From Isoetes engelmannii (Eukaryota > Streptophyta > Lycopodiopsida > Isoetales > Isoetaceae), in contig JAANSK020280157.1 in the NCBI GenBank assembly GCA_011763485.2, positions 1 to 20,634 of the forward strand: a stretch of 20,634 nt of DNA, in the 5' to 3' direction. Positions within the stretch are counted from its first letter, which is position 1, and every line of letters begins with the position of its first letter. A model generated the notes under the pieces. It was not told where the DNA came from. It saw only the letters and a list, made by a program, of their open reading frames with translations, and made no database searches. A program made the translations under genes and the position numbers. This document shows, in pieces, positions 1-9,742 of this stretch.

Positions 1-712
1 CAATTGGCTTTTTCTAGCAAACACTATACTTTTTGCAATGATTTTGTTGTCTTCCTTTTTCAACACACATAAAAAAAAATGGTACAATATGGTCCCCAAT
101 TCATATACAAAAAAAAAAGGATGCAAAATCTTGATGAAAACATAGGTTAAAAACCCGAAAAAAAAAAAGACAAGTGGAATAATGTCAAAATAGTGAAATC
201 GTGATTATAATTGTATCTGCTGCAGAAGAAGCGACTGAATAGAACGTGAAGGATATGAAAGAGAATGCCCTCCATTTGAGAATTGTGGACAAACTAGAAT
301 TGAAGTAGGAAAACAAAGAATAAAATTGATGAGGTCGATGCGAGGGCTCTATAAAAATTGCAGGGCCCACATGGGTAGGCTCGACATGACAAATCAATGA
401 AACACGATAGCAGAGGTTCAAATCAAGGCCGATATGGAAAACTAATGTCGATAATCCAATGCCTTCCAATGCCACCTGTTGTGTCTTTAATTTTGTTTGT
501 AATTTTTTGTTTTATATGTTATTTAACCTGTTGTGAATACTGAACGTTTTGCCATATTTTGTAGGTCTCGTATGCTGTTACTCTTGTTGATATAAACTCA
601 CTTTCAAAGTGGCTGCACACGATGGATTCAACAGTGTATCCTGAGACAGAAATATGTAATAAGTCAGGGAGAGTATCTTTAGTATCATGCCTTTCAGCTA
701 CAGACGTGCCTT
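1..712. other. AT-rich intergenic stretch, no gene recognised
   Basis: No reading frame here resembles a known protein. There are several A-runs of 9-12 bases between 65 and 170. An open minus-strand frame at 185-475 has no recognisable motif, and I treat it as chance. Confidence 0.5.
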
Positions 713-985
713 CAATGGAGCAATATTATGCTAATACCAATTTTGTTCATGAAAGCATTAGAGCGATATTCCTCATATGCTAATACAAATTTTATTCATT
801 AGAGTAGTGGAACAGTATTCTCTATATGCTAAAACAAACTTTATTCATAAGCAATGGAACGATATTCCCCATCAACCAGTACAAATTTTATTCATGAAAC
901 CAATGGCGCAACATACCCCTAGACTTTCACATATCATATTATGCCCGAATATTTTCAAAATCAATGGAGAGATTACCCCATATGC
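713..985. repeat. Diverged tandem repeat, unit about 49 bp
   Basis: A unit beginning near caatggagcgatattcc and ending near acaaattttattcatga recurs at least four times. The TTTTATTCAT-like anchor lies at 741, 790, 839 and 886, giving steps of 49, 49 and 47 bases. Weaker copies begin near 901 and 961. The period is not a multiple of three and copies differ at several positions, so this is an old non-coding array, not a repeat protein. Confidence 0.75.
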
Positions 986-1059
986 TTCTTGCTATTATAT
1001 GCATGATTATTATTGATAGATAGGTAGATATGTAGAGTAACTAGTGAATGTCGCGGGTG

Positions 1060-1345
1060 CCAAAATCATAATAGGGACCAAGTATGATCAATGAATTAAT
1101 GATACTTAAAGTCTGGGACAACAAGAATAATGTGGCAAAATGATATCTCTTATCTACTCTAAAAGATTCATTAGTTTCGGATGATGTCTCATATTCTACC
1201 AATCATGATATATGGACATATCTTGAAAGACTATGAATGAACATCTACATATTGGTCATCAACTAGATGAACTTAAGTATAAGATTTCTGGGTCTTTACA
1301 TGAATATATTGGTGTTGGTCAATATGTTCCATCTAACAATCTACT
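1060..1345 (+). mobile_element. Copia-type gag-like fossil (broken)
   Basis: Short plus-strand stretches read like the gag (UBN2-type) region of Ty1/Copia elements: a W-D-containing start, a segment ending in D-I-W-T-Y-L-E-R-L, then a basic stretch with Q-L-D-E-L-K. That spacing is familiar from plant Copia gag regions. The copy is interrupted several times, no LTR is visible in the window and no pol region follows, so it is an old isolated fragment. The call rests on recognising the pattern by eye and is tentative. Confidence 0.35.
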
Positions 1346-2570
1346 TGCTATGTCCCGTCGCAGATGAGGAAGCGCCAAGTCGAAGATGTGGTTGCGACTA
1401 CTCGCTTCACTATAATGACGTGGTCGATGTTGTCATCCAATTTAGTGTGTCTCCCGAGCCCGAATAGTGTTATCAATAAATATACTAACTCTGCTCCCCC
1501 ACGACTAAAATCCTTGTGAAACACCAGCATTTTGCCATCGGTGAGGAGTGGTAGATAATATCGAAGAGCTGTAACGGTCTGCAATCTCGATGAGTGAATG
1601 GTCTCTTCCCTGTGTCAAGCTACGAAATCGTCGAGATGGACAAGCAATAGGTCAGTGTAATCGGCTTGCATTGACCTGGCAGTTGATTCCTCTTCTTTCG
1701 TCGTCGCTTCAGTGGCCGCTTATTGCAAGACACTAGGTGTCTTATCCCTGATCGATGCCCATTCTTCCTTGGATTGCTATGAGTTCCTTTTTTTATGTTA
1801 GGTTGGCTTCATTAATTCTGCACCTAATACGGAGGAATGCTTCTCTATATGTCATTTTAGTGTCCCTGTACATCTATGTTTGCCTTTCCTCCGTGGTAAA
1901 GTCTTGCATTGATGATCGACAAAGTCGTTGAGTTCTTTGTCATGGGGAAGTATGGCCAGCAGCTGTTTTGTCTAATATCCGTGTCCTTGGCACTGTGCTA
2001 GGTTCCTAACGTCGTTGAGGATCAGATATTCATTCCCTCAGTGACTACTGGTGATAAACTTATAATGCCAGGTCCTGCGTGCAATGCTACAAGGAACTAT
2101 TTGTGCGGCAGTGCATGTGTCTGCCCCTGTCCTTCAGCTTCCTTATCCGGTTCTATATCTACTGTATCTTCTACATCTTCTACAAGGTATCTACAACTTC
2201 CTATTATTTGGCTATGGTCGCCTCGTACTAGAGCAACATCTATTCATCCTATCCTAAATCCAGGGGTGCGAAGTCCAACGATTGGACTGAGGATTTGGCC
2301 ACTGCATTCTCTATCCCATGTGCAAGGAAAATGCTAAAGCGATGCTGATCTAGAAGTATCTGACCTTCTTATGGGGTGTAAATTTGGTAGTGGCACCCCA
2401 AAATGCTCGAAAGCACCAAACATCTAAAGCACCTAAATTTTGAGCAGTCTGAATTCATTACAAAGAAAATCATTTGCCTCATTTCCCGTGTACTCTTTTC
2501 TTCTTCCTCTTTCAAATCCCTTGTTTCTGGAAGCTCTTGCTAGATCACCAATTCCATAACATAACCCTTT
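1346..2570. other. Non-coding stretch, slightly GC-richer, unrecognised
   Basis: Open frames at 1348-1584 (minus) and 2041-2337 (plus) lack any motif I can name, and neither continues into neighbouring sequence. The stretch may be further worn repeat DNA. The last 130 bases before 2588 are pyrimidine-rich on the plus strand, like a 5' leader of the interrupted frame that follows. Confidence 0.35.
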
Positions 2571-2587
2571 GATCCGGTAGTTTGACG

Positions 2588-3322
2588 ATGGCCGAAGTTG
2601 TGCCTCAGCAAGAATTCATAGATATAGACAAACTTTCTGGAGTTAGAAAGCACGCACTGAAAGTAAAATAGTTAGAAAACAATATAACATCTCGATTTGG
2701 AAAGAAGGTGCAAGCAATTAGATGGAAGTTTCCATGGTCCAGCCTCGGCACCGAGAAAAATTGGACAGATTGTTGAAAAAATCATATCAAGCAGAAACTA
2801 TCCTAAACAATGAAGTGAGAAAGCAGGTAGCTTATGCTTTTGTGTGGGAAAATTGTGATTCAGCCATTTGAAACCCAGAAAAGCACAAGATCAATTGGGC
2901 ATCTTTTGGAACTCAAGTCATGATTTATAGAAACTACAAGTGTAAGGGGAAGGATGTCCATGTTGCAACTTCGAGCAAAGGTACTCCTAAAGAAAATTCT
3001 AAATTAGACCAGTCTGCTTTAAAAGAGAACTTTGAGATGATCAAGGAAACTGCAAATAAGCTTGAGAATGAGAGGGCACACATGGTAGAAAAGGTGCATG
3101 CAATTGATGTTAGTTTAACTGCAGAGATTAAGTCCAATGAAAAATTCAGTGAGGAGCTCGAAGAGAGTAGATAGAAAGTTCATGCCTTCAATATCTGAAC
3201 TGCAACTAGTTAATGCAAATTCTGATTTGATGGTGGTGTTGGAGCTTTCACTGACCATGGAGACATATTATATGAACAGAATCGAGGCACTTTTCAACTC
3301 TCCAAATACAAAAGCATCGTGA
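2588..3322 (+). pseudogene. Interrupted coiled-coil reading frame, family unknown
   Basis: An ATG at 2588 in good context (gacgATGG) starts a short acidic/hydrophobic N-terminus. Protein-like sequence continues through about 2722-3174 and then to about 3322, with roughly three interruptions overall. The longest clean part (2920-3174, 84 codons) is rich in Lys, Glu and Ala with heptad-like spacing (for example K-E-T-A-N-K-L-E-N-E-R-A-H), suggesting a coiled coil. A W-A-S-F-G-T-Q motif lies just upstream of it. I do not recognise the family. It could be a decayed host gene or the gag-like part of a retroelement. No poly(A) tail or flanking duplication was seen that would settle whether it is processed. 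Confidence 0.4.
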
Positions 3323-3642
3323 TGCAGAATACCTTGGAAGTGGAAATCAAAGAGTAGAATTTCAAAACATAGAGGATATCTTACTCATCTTACAGGACTG
3401 AAGAAAGTAACTTCTAATCCATTCTACATCAACACTATTAAGAGAAGACTACCAGGAATCTGCAACTTTGGTGCTTGCTGCGCTTATGGTTGAATTCTAT
3501 ATGATATGTATAAATTATTTTTGGTTCACCCTTAAACCATAAGCCTCAAAAAATTACGAAGATCTCATTGTTGACAGTCGTTAGGTCAAAAGTAGTTAAA
3601 ACAAAGAACACCGAGTAGCAGGAGGTTATCGCGATAATCCAT
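3323..3642. other. Intergenic, nothing recognised
   Basis: AT-rich sequence between the interrupted coiled-coil frame and the 3' end of the minus-strand LINE. No reading frame, repeat or RNA gene can be supported. Confidence 0.4.
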
Positions 3643-3666
3643 GGGATATTATCAAGATAATTTCCC
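3643..3666. repeat. Short hairpin at the 3' end of the minus-strand LINE
   Basis: The two halves of a 24-base inverted repeat pair over 10 positions with one mismatch around a 4-base loop. It lies at the 3' border of the LINE, where some LINE RNAs carry a stem-loop recognised by their own reverse transcriptase. Such a role here is inference. The sister LINE ends in a different GC-to-AT transition (about 13540-13565). Confidence 0.5.
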
Positions 3667-4600
3667 AACCAAATCTAGCCAATGTAGAGCATGGTGTTCA
3701 TCCTCAATGACCCCCTGGCGGCAGCACTGGCAAGTCATGCCTCACGTGCTTCCCTTGCCCATCGCCCTGTTTCAATACAGAGGTAATGCCCCCCCCCCCC
3801 CCCCCCCCCCCGTTCGGATGGAGGCTATCAGCCTACGTTTTTTCATAGAAAGGGGGGTGCGCAGATACTGCTAGGGTCCCCGCGTGAGCGTCGGATTCAC
3901 TTTTCGTTTGTAGTGCCCGAGCTTGACATGTGCCAGGGCCTCGGCGTCCCAGAGTTTACCAAGAAAGCAGGCGTCTAGGTAGGCCTTCAGCTCCTCATGG
4001 TCCTTCTTCGTGCGGACTCGTACGCACCTGTGTGTCTGGCCGTGCCATTGGGACAACCTTTGCATCTGCTTGTCCTTCCAGCAGGCTTTAAGGCATTGCG
4101 GGCTACCTTGGGAGTCGGTCTTTATCCATGCGAGCTACCTTTTGGAAATAGAGGATGTGGCGGCAGATGGCTGCTCTCTGGAGCCGGAGGAAGCCTGTCT
4201 CCTGGAGGAGTATCTGATACGGCACTGTGTGCTTCACCCCGAGTGCGCGCGCCAAGAAAGACTTCTGCACTCATTCAAGGTCACCCCAGGTGGTGACGGA
4301 AATGATCGAACCCCAAACTTCCATGCCGTACAAGAGGACCGGCTCAATCAGAGCCCTGAAGAGGCATGCTTGGTGGTCGCAGGCGTACAACTCTACCTGG
4401 TAACTGCTATTCTGCATGGCATGCAAGGCCTTCCAGCCGGCTGCCACTCGCAGTCGGATGCAGCTATCCCAGTGCATGCTAGTGGAGAACTCAATTCCCA
4501 AATGTAGTTATAGGTGGGAGTGACCTCTACAGGTTCCCCTTGGTATGTGAAGGAGAGCGCCCGCGGGTGCCGAGAGGACGAGATCAGCATGACCTTAGTC
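3660..4600 (-). pseudogene. LINE C-terminal region with Cys/His cluster
   Basis: This follows the reverse transcriptase. It includes a block with V-L-L-Y-G-M-E-V-W-G (about 4271-4501, frame-shifted relative to the upstream piece near 4500) and a block with C-F-L-G-K-L-W-D-A-E-A-L-A-H-V-K-L (3871-4065). Further on, a C-x-C-C cluster followed by I-E-D-E-H-H-A-L can be read near 3710-3750, a putative zinc-binding tail like those at the end of several LINE proteins. A run of 23 cytosines (guanines in the element's sense) at 3789-3811 interrupts the region. The matching sequence in the other LINE has no such run. Confidence 0.75.
3789..3811. repeat. Poly-C run, 23 bases
   Basis: An uninterrupted run of 23 C lies inside the 3' part of the minus-strand LINE, so it is poly-G in the element's sense. 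Alignment with the sister LINE shows A-S-I-(R)-T on one side and T-G-R-W-x-R-E-A on the other, so the run is a local expansion. Its exact length may be affected by sequencing or assembly error. Confidence 0.9.
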
Positions 4601-5413
4601 TTTGCGAGGTTGACTTGCATGCTGGTGTGCTAGCAGAAGATGGCTAGTGCATCCAGGTGGCGCTGCATATCCTCCGTAGTGTGCGCTAGGAGGTCAACGT
4701 CGTCGGCGTAGATCAGCTGCCTGACAACCTGATGCACCAGCGGGGTGCCCACTCCGCCGTGCTGGGTCATCTACTGCTCCAACTGGTCAATGTAGAGGTC
4801 AAACAATGTAGGCGAGAGGGGGCAACCTTGGCATACTCCAATACTGCTGCTCACCGTTTGTCCCGAGGGTGTCAGACATCCAGAGCACGCCTCATACAAT
4901 CTGTAGATCGCAGTCTGCTCCACAACTTGTCGTGGGGCATCGTGTCAAAGGCCTTTGCGAAGTCAACAAAGCAGTATTAGAGGTCCTGCCGGCGGTTCTT
5001 GCTATCCTCAATTATGGCTCGTAGGGCAAACAAATGGTCAATGGTGGAATGCCCAGGGCGAAAGCCCGCCTGGGTGAGAGCCCAAACCCCCGAGGTCTCC
5101 ACCCATGCATTGTGCGCTGCTCAACAATGGTAGCTAGAAGTTTTGCAAAGAGCGATCTGACCATTATGGTTTGGTAGTTAGCCATGCAGTTTGTGTTGCC
5201 AGCCTTGTATATCGGCACAACTCTCCTACAAGTCCACTGTGGCGGGAGTCCTCCTTGTAGTGCGCTATTGAACATTACTGCTAGCACCGGCACAATTCTC
5301 GGCCCGGCCCATTTGAGGAGCTTTGCTTGCATGCCATCCAAATCTGTTGCCTTTCCGTTGGCGAGGCGCTTGAGGCCCATTATCACGTCATCCATCGTGA
5401 TGGTTAAGGGCAA
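4600..5413 (-). pseudogene. LINE reverse transcriptase domain, decayed
   Basis: The N-terminal block L-A-N-G-K-A-T-D-L-D-G-M (near 5370) and the block ending in S-L-F-A-K-L-L are typical of non-LTR reverse transcriptases. Motif A reads F-V-D-F-A-K-A-F-D-T near 4965-4936. Motif C is an intact Y-A-D-D at 4710-4699, so the metal-binding aspartates survive. The domain is spread over more than one frame: the frame open at 5413 loses homology near 5100, and a stop lies just before motif A. No RNase H domain was recognised downstream. Confidence 0.85.
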
Positions 5414-5889
5414 TCCCGTCTGTGAGGGTATTGGTGCCTATCTGCCCAGGGGATCATACATCTGTTGCAGGTACTGGATCCACTGCTCTGCATCGATGTC
5501 TCCCTCAGACGGCCGTATTTTTCTGAGAACTTCCCTCCAGAAGCTCCTGGGGCGGCGCTCCAGGAGTTAGAACATTTGGTTATGTCGCTCTGCTAGATGC
5601 GTGGCCTTCTTGTTCTTGAGGAATCTGCAGTACTGAGAGACGGCCTGGGGGCGCTCGGTGGGATTAGTGATGCGGCGGAGCTGGCGCTTCATCTCACGGT
5701 ACTCGTCATCAAACTAGCGATTCCGGGGGAAAGTGGAGATCCTGCCTTGCCTGTGCGGACGCCCTCTCTCGAAGCATGTGTCCACGGCCTTCGTGAGCAC
5801 CTGGGTCAAGCAGGCGGCCTGCTGCTGCAATGTGGGAAGCTGCAGTATCTCCGTCAGGCCCTGCTCGACCGACCGAGGGTAGTTGTCTG

Positions 5890-6450
5890 CTAGCTCGTAA
5901 TCCAGGCGCAGCTGGGGTAGCCGAGGCATCGAGTGCACGGTCGTGCGGGGTATCTGCAAGGCCACGCTGAAGAGGAGGGGCTGGTGGTCGGAGTCCACTT
6001 CCTCATCTCTGAATGCAGTGCCAACGTCGAACTGCGCGAGGAGGTGCAAGTGCAGCTCCTCCATGAGCACGTAGTTGACCATACTGCGGCCGCCCTTCTG
6101 GGTCTCCTGACGGCAAGTGTATCAGCCGGAGGATGGCCACTGCACCAGCCCATTGCAGATTAGCAGGTTGAAAATGCTGCAGAGCAAGAACAGATGCCTT
6201 GCATACCGTGTGACACCCTTGGAAGATGTGCCTCTGCTGGGTTGAGCTGCAATTCGTCTTGGGCAAGCGGGTCAAACCTTGTCACCTGCTCCTTCCCTGT
6301 GCGGGCATTAAAGTCTCCAACAAGCATTAAGGTCCCTAGCCACTGAAACTGTTGTATGTCGTCGTATAGATCGACATACGACTCCATCCTGTCTACATCC
6401 TGATGAATAGCATAGAAGTCACTCTCAGTATGGGAAAATAGCAAGCAAGC
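5890..6450 (-). pseudogene. LINE endonuclease domain, C-terminal half
   Basis: This is the distal part of the APE-like endonuclease that nicks target DNA for LINE integration. The G-D-F-N-A-R-T motif lies at 6318-6298 and the S-D-H-Q-P motif at 5992-5978; both are hallmarks of the EEP fold (metal-binding Asp/Asn, and the catalytic Asp-His pair). Between them the reading frame shifts at least twice: the matching sequence is spread over all three minus-strand frames at about 6003-6275. The catalytic N-terminal half is missing because of the 5' truncation. It cannot encode a working enzyme. Confidence 0.8.
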
Positions 6451-6651
6451 AAGGCAAAGCAATCATGTGTATATTTGGTGTTATGGTCATCCTTTGGTCT
6501 TATATGCTAATCAATTCTTCTGCAACATATATTTTTCGAAGAGATCGTCAATATTAGACTGCCAGAATCTAGAAAACTCCAGATCTGCCCAAATCAGTCT
6601 GGCTTCAATTGCTAGATCTGATCTTCAAGCTTTCCCACGGCCTGTGGTCTA

Positions 6652-6756
6652 AGGAGGTTAACCCTCCCCTGGAGCAAATTATGGGAAATAATCCTCTCGG
6701 CCTGCCGGCCAGCAGGTTTTTTTACATAATCTCCGCCATGGGAGGGTTAACTTCCT
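6652..6756. mobile_element. Foldback MITE, TTAA-flanked, about 105 bp
   Basis: Inverted arms at 6652-6672 and 6736-6756 match at 19 of 21 positions, and weaker pairing continues inward to ATTATG / CATAAT. Each arm contains TTAA followed inward by CCCTCCC. A natural reading is a short non-autonomous DNA transposon whose ends begin CCCTCC and whose target duplication is TTAA, as in the piggyBac superfamily. A TAA or TTA duplication (PIF/Harbinger) is also possible. It encodes nothing. The central GCC/GGC-rich part forms a second small stem. Confidence 0.6.
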
Positions 6757-7212
6757 CATCTAAAGTGAGATTTTTCTTGTATCATATCCTGGCATTTTCA
6801 TTTCCAATATAGTTAAATAGCCAACTCCAATTTGATTTTCGCGGGGAAATAGGGACCACGATTATGGCGAGGAAATAGAAACGAACAACGTTCTTCGCAC
6901 CTGCCATAGCTAAGATCCAATGAGTTGCTCCCTTGTCTAATCCTCAACCGTTTGCTTACCTCGAGTATGAAACTGCCAGGGCATGCACTGAAAGACTGTT
7001 CCCAACTTTCTTTGGCCCTCTAACCTGCCGTTATTATAAGATTCCACTCATTCAGAGGACGTAAACAACAATTAGTCGCGATATCTCGTTCAATCGCGCG
7101 TCGCCACGTGGCCTTTTTTTTTACCAAACTCTTTTTCCCAGCAAATTCATCTACTAACATTCTGTTTTTTTAGGAGACATTCTTGACTGGGCCATCGGAT
7201 TGCTGACGTTAT
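6757..7212. other. Intergenic stretch between two foldback elements
   Basis: No reading frame or RNA gene can be supported. GCCACGTGGC, a perfect 10-base palindrome with a G-box core, lies at 7103-7112. Because the nearest gene (7599-9279) runs away from this point, a promoter role is not supported. Confidence 0.4.
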
Positions 7213-7314
7213 AGGGAAGTCCTGACAGGACTTCCCTGCTGCGTCAAGAGGGCTCCGCGCTGCCGCGTGTCGCCCTGTTTCCACAACAGGAAAGTCCTAT
7301 AAAAGGACTTTCCT
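7213..7314. mobile_element. Twin-palindrome MITE-like element, about 102 bp
   Basis: Each end is itself a perfect hairpin with 11-base arms. At 7213-7237 AGGGAAGTCCT and its complement flank GAC; at 7288-7314 AGGAAAGTCCT and its complement flank ATAAA. The two hairpins share the AAGTCCT core, so the outermost 11 bases also form a terminal inverted repeat with one mismatch. TATA occurs on both sides (within 7209-7213 and 7314-7319) and could be the target duplication. The 50-base middle is GC-rich and encodes nothing. I know no named family with this layout. Confidence 0.55.
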
Positions 7315-7505
7315 ATATACATAAGATGAACCTCTATACTAAGTCTGATTTCTTCCAGCTTGTAATCATGCCTGCCTTTTCTTCCTTGAAAGCATCTGCA
7401 TATTTTAGCGGAACAGTAAAATGGTGAACTAAAAAAAGAGGAGACTTCAACATAACAAATCTTCAATGTTATGTACAATTCTTACGAAGTTTTATGTTGT
7501 GCAAT

Positions 7506-7511
7506 TTTATT
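7506..7511 (-). terminator. Putative poly(A) signal of the HAD-phosphatase gene
   Basis: AATAAA on the minus strand lies 88 bases downstream of the TAA stop at 7601-7599, a usual distance for a plant 3' end. Plant signals are loose, so this is only a candidate. Confidence 0.45.
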
Positions 7512-7598
7512 GCACAATCTGCTTACAATGCGTTTGCAGAAAGAAAACAATATCAGAAAGAATATGTTTGCCTGCATACACCAGGCAAAGCAAAGAAG

Positions 7599-9279
7599 TT
7601 AAGTGAGCTTTGCTGCATACTCAGCACTTAAAGTCCGTCCTACTTCTTTCCAATCTCTTACTATTGTAATGAGAGAATTGCTACAACCTTGAGGCATTTT
7701 ACTCCATGGATAACTCCTCTCATAATCAAAAAGTAAAACCTGAATTCCATGATTTGCGCACTCAATTGCATACTGTGGATTATCATCAATCAAAATATCC
7801 ACATTCAATAACCTGTTCATGACAAGAAACAATGAAATTAAAAAGTAATGCAGTGTGACGTCATAAATTTAAATAAGTCCAAACTTAGAGCAGCTTAGAC
7901 TCCCCTTAGTACTATGGTTTTAAAACTGACTAAGTTCTTTGGAATTTCAATCCCATGTCAACATTTGCAACCCTTCACGTTCACTCCTCATAATTATTTG
8001 TTTAAAGTTAAAATTTTACACAACAGAAGTGAATAAAGGTAAATAGGCACCCTGTTAAACCCATACACGCACTATTGAAGGGCACAAATAGAGTTGAACA
8101 GGCTGATCAACTATTAAAGGGATGTACCTGCATATCTCTGACTTTGGGCGTGCCTCACCTTCAAGTGCAAAATGATTCCCAAAATGAACTTCCTTGAATA
8201 TTCCTGGAAAATGGCACTCAATCCATTCAAGTGTAGGCTTCCTGATTACATGTTGTCTTGATCTGTTGACACAGCAGGTTGTAAGACACATACACCACAA
8301 TAGAAATCTATCCTGCTTTGCAACTTACGTGACAACAACAAGGTCACAGAAGCTAGATGCTTCAAGAAGTGACTCATATGCACCAGCTATTGGCTGGATC
8401 CCATTATTGAAGTGCTCTGACTTGAAAAAATCATGTACGCGCTGATTGGCTGCACAACATGCGTAGCTGTAGTACATGACAATTTACTAAGCCTAGAAGC
8501 ATGCCAAAAGATTACATATGATGTCTAAATTTTTCCATACCTTCTGCTTGTGAACACTTCCAAATCTGATAAAAACAATCCATAATTTTAATTCAGCCAA
8601 CAATTTAGAACAGTTTAATCCTGGTTGGTATATTAAGAAGCATGCAAACCTTCCTAAAGTCGTAAACACAGTAATCTGACACGCTATGTTGTAAAGAATA
8701 TCGCTCCGCTATAAATATGTTTAAACTGGAAAGGAATCTGCCAAGAACTGGTAAATAGAAGACTGTTAGATACATTTTGGTCGAAAAAAATGCAGGAGAA
8801 ACATAATTTGACAAATGAGCTAGCTTACCTTCATCTACATCTACAGCCACTTGTAGTCGTCTTGCAATGCAGGAATTCCCTAGTACGGCTGCATCCTTCT
8901 CACAAAAAGAACCACCCAATGGGTCTGCAAACATATTGTGTATAACCCTGTTTTCAGAGGCAGAAAACATGGCCAGGTCTCCAATAACTGACTCACTAGG
9001 TACTCCTTTGCTGGACCCAGTAAGTACACTAAATTTACCTTGACCATTCACATTTTGCAAATCTGGGCTGCAAACCCTAGGATGATCTTGCTCTCCATAC
9101 TGTGCAATACATGTTAAACTGTTCGACTTTTGCAGCAAGCTATTTACGTTAGACGGTGCTGAGAAATTTGTTCTTGATTCCAAAATGAACGATCCTTTAA
9201 TTTGAGACGAGGTTTGCAGAGAACAGGCAAAATGATTACATTGCCAGAAGCCTGAGGGCATGGAGGAAGGGCTAGCCAT
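7599..9279 (-). CDS. HAD-fold phosphatase, 5'(3')-deoxyribonucleotidase-like (NT5C-like)
   Basis: Six exons on the minus strand join in phase to 347 residues: 9279-8829, 8747-8650, 8565-8541, 8449-8329, 8262-8128 and 7812-7599; all five introns (66-315 nt) are GT-AG. The start is the ATG at 9279; the frame upstream has no other ATG before a stop at 9336-9334. Residues 1-140 are Ser/Asn-rich with few acidic residues early on and could hold an organelle transit peptide (inference). The HAD core follows: motif I D-V-D-E-V (Asp147 nucleophile, Asp149), motif II V-V-V-T-S-R (229-234), the motif III lysine probably in R-P-K-S-E-I-C (Lys272), and motif IV I-D-D-N-P-Q-Y-A (Asp286, Asp287). All catalytic residues are present. 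The family hydrolyses phosphate monoesters, nominally nucleotides; the plant proteins' true substrate is not evident from sequence. The 25-nt third exon is needed to keep the frame and the conserved I-W-K-C-S block. Confidence 0.88.
8541..8565 (-). other. 25-nt microexon of the HAD-phosphatase gene
   Basis: The exon encodes I-W-K-C-S-Q-A-E plus one base, flanked by an AG acceptor (...tatcag) and a GTATGG donor. Removing it breaks the frame between exons 2 and 4 and deletes a block I recall as conserved in plant relatives. Confidence 0.75.
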
Positions 9280-9536
9280 TGCAAAATAATGAGAGAAAAT
9301 GAAAGGAGCCAAGTCCGGTATAGTTTCTTCACATTACCAAGTCAGAAGTCAGTAATCGGCGACGCCCTTCCTCCTTGCCGACCTTGTTGGGCTTCCGAGC
9401 TTGTGGAAACTCATCAATCATCAAGAAAAGTTTTACCTTTTGTCCTTTACCTTGGGGCCTCTTTTAACTGAGGGCCCTCACCCTCACCATCGACTTTTTA
9501 TTCACCTCACATCACAAAATTATTCTATTCACATTC

Positions 9537-9568
9537 CAGTTGGGTGCTGCCTCAGTTGGGTGCTGTCT
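9537..9568. repeat. 16-bp tandem duplication
   Basis: CAGTTGGGTGCTGCCT is followed directly by a second copy with one changed base. It is consistent with simple replication slippage. Confidence 0.8.
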
Positions 9569-9679
9569 AGTGGCATGACGTTAAAAACTCTTCTTCTTAT
9601 TTTTCTTAATTCAATTCAATTCAATCACCTAAGCTATTCGTCACCTGGCATCCATCCAATGGTTGATGTTGACGAACTA

Positions 9680-9742
9680 ATGCTTTGGATAGACATTCCA
9701 TTCCAAAGTGATGCTTTGGATAGACACTTCATTGAAAAGTGG
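9680..9742. repeat. 31-bp imperfect tandem duplication
   Basis: ATGCTTTGGATAGACA begins both copies (9680 and 9711). The second halves, ending in AAAGTG / AAAAGTGG, have diverged. No coding role is supported. Confidence 0.7.

Larger units (their letters stand above)
3643..6450 (-). mobile_element. LINE, APE-endonuclease type, 5'-truncated and broken
   Basis: Minus-strand pieces run in the proper order: the distal half of an exonuclease-endonuclease-phosphatase (EEP/APE) domain, a reverse transcriptase, and a C-terminal region with a cysteine/histidine cluster. No ORF1 and no N-terminal endonuclease half are present, as expected after premature 5' termination of target-primed reverse transcription. 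The element is clearly GC-richer than its flanks. It aligns by eye over its whole length with the plus-strand LINE at 10790-13565, at roughly two thirds identity in the best reverse-transcriptase block, so the two belong to different subfamilies. I do not assign a clade. Boundaries are approximate and I found no convincing target-site duplication. Confidence 0.88.

Noticed and set aside
1585-1660. Short minus-strand stretch faintly like a retroelement polymerase motif
   Set aside because: Only a few residues fit, no neighbouring motif follows, and the surrounding frames are not coherent.
4010-4507. Plus-strand open frame of 165 codons
   Set aside because: It lies antisense to the C-terminal region of the minus-strand LINE, whose homology to the sister LINE is clear; the plus frame is a GC-rich shadow.
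5184-5893. Plus-strand open frames of 128 and 98 codons
   Set aside because: They are antisense to the LINE endonuclease and reverse-transcriptase region.
7298-7307. TATAAAAGG as a TATA box
   Set aside because: It is the loop and arm edge of the foldback element at 7213-7314, and no gene starts downstream on either strand.
9279-9312. A start of the phosphatase 11 codons earlier, at 9312
   Set aside because: That codon is TTG; the first ATG in frame after the upstream stop is at 9279.
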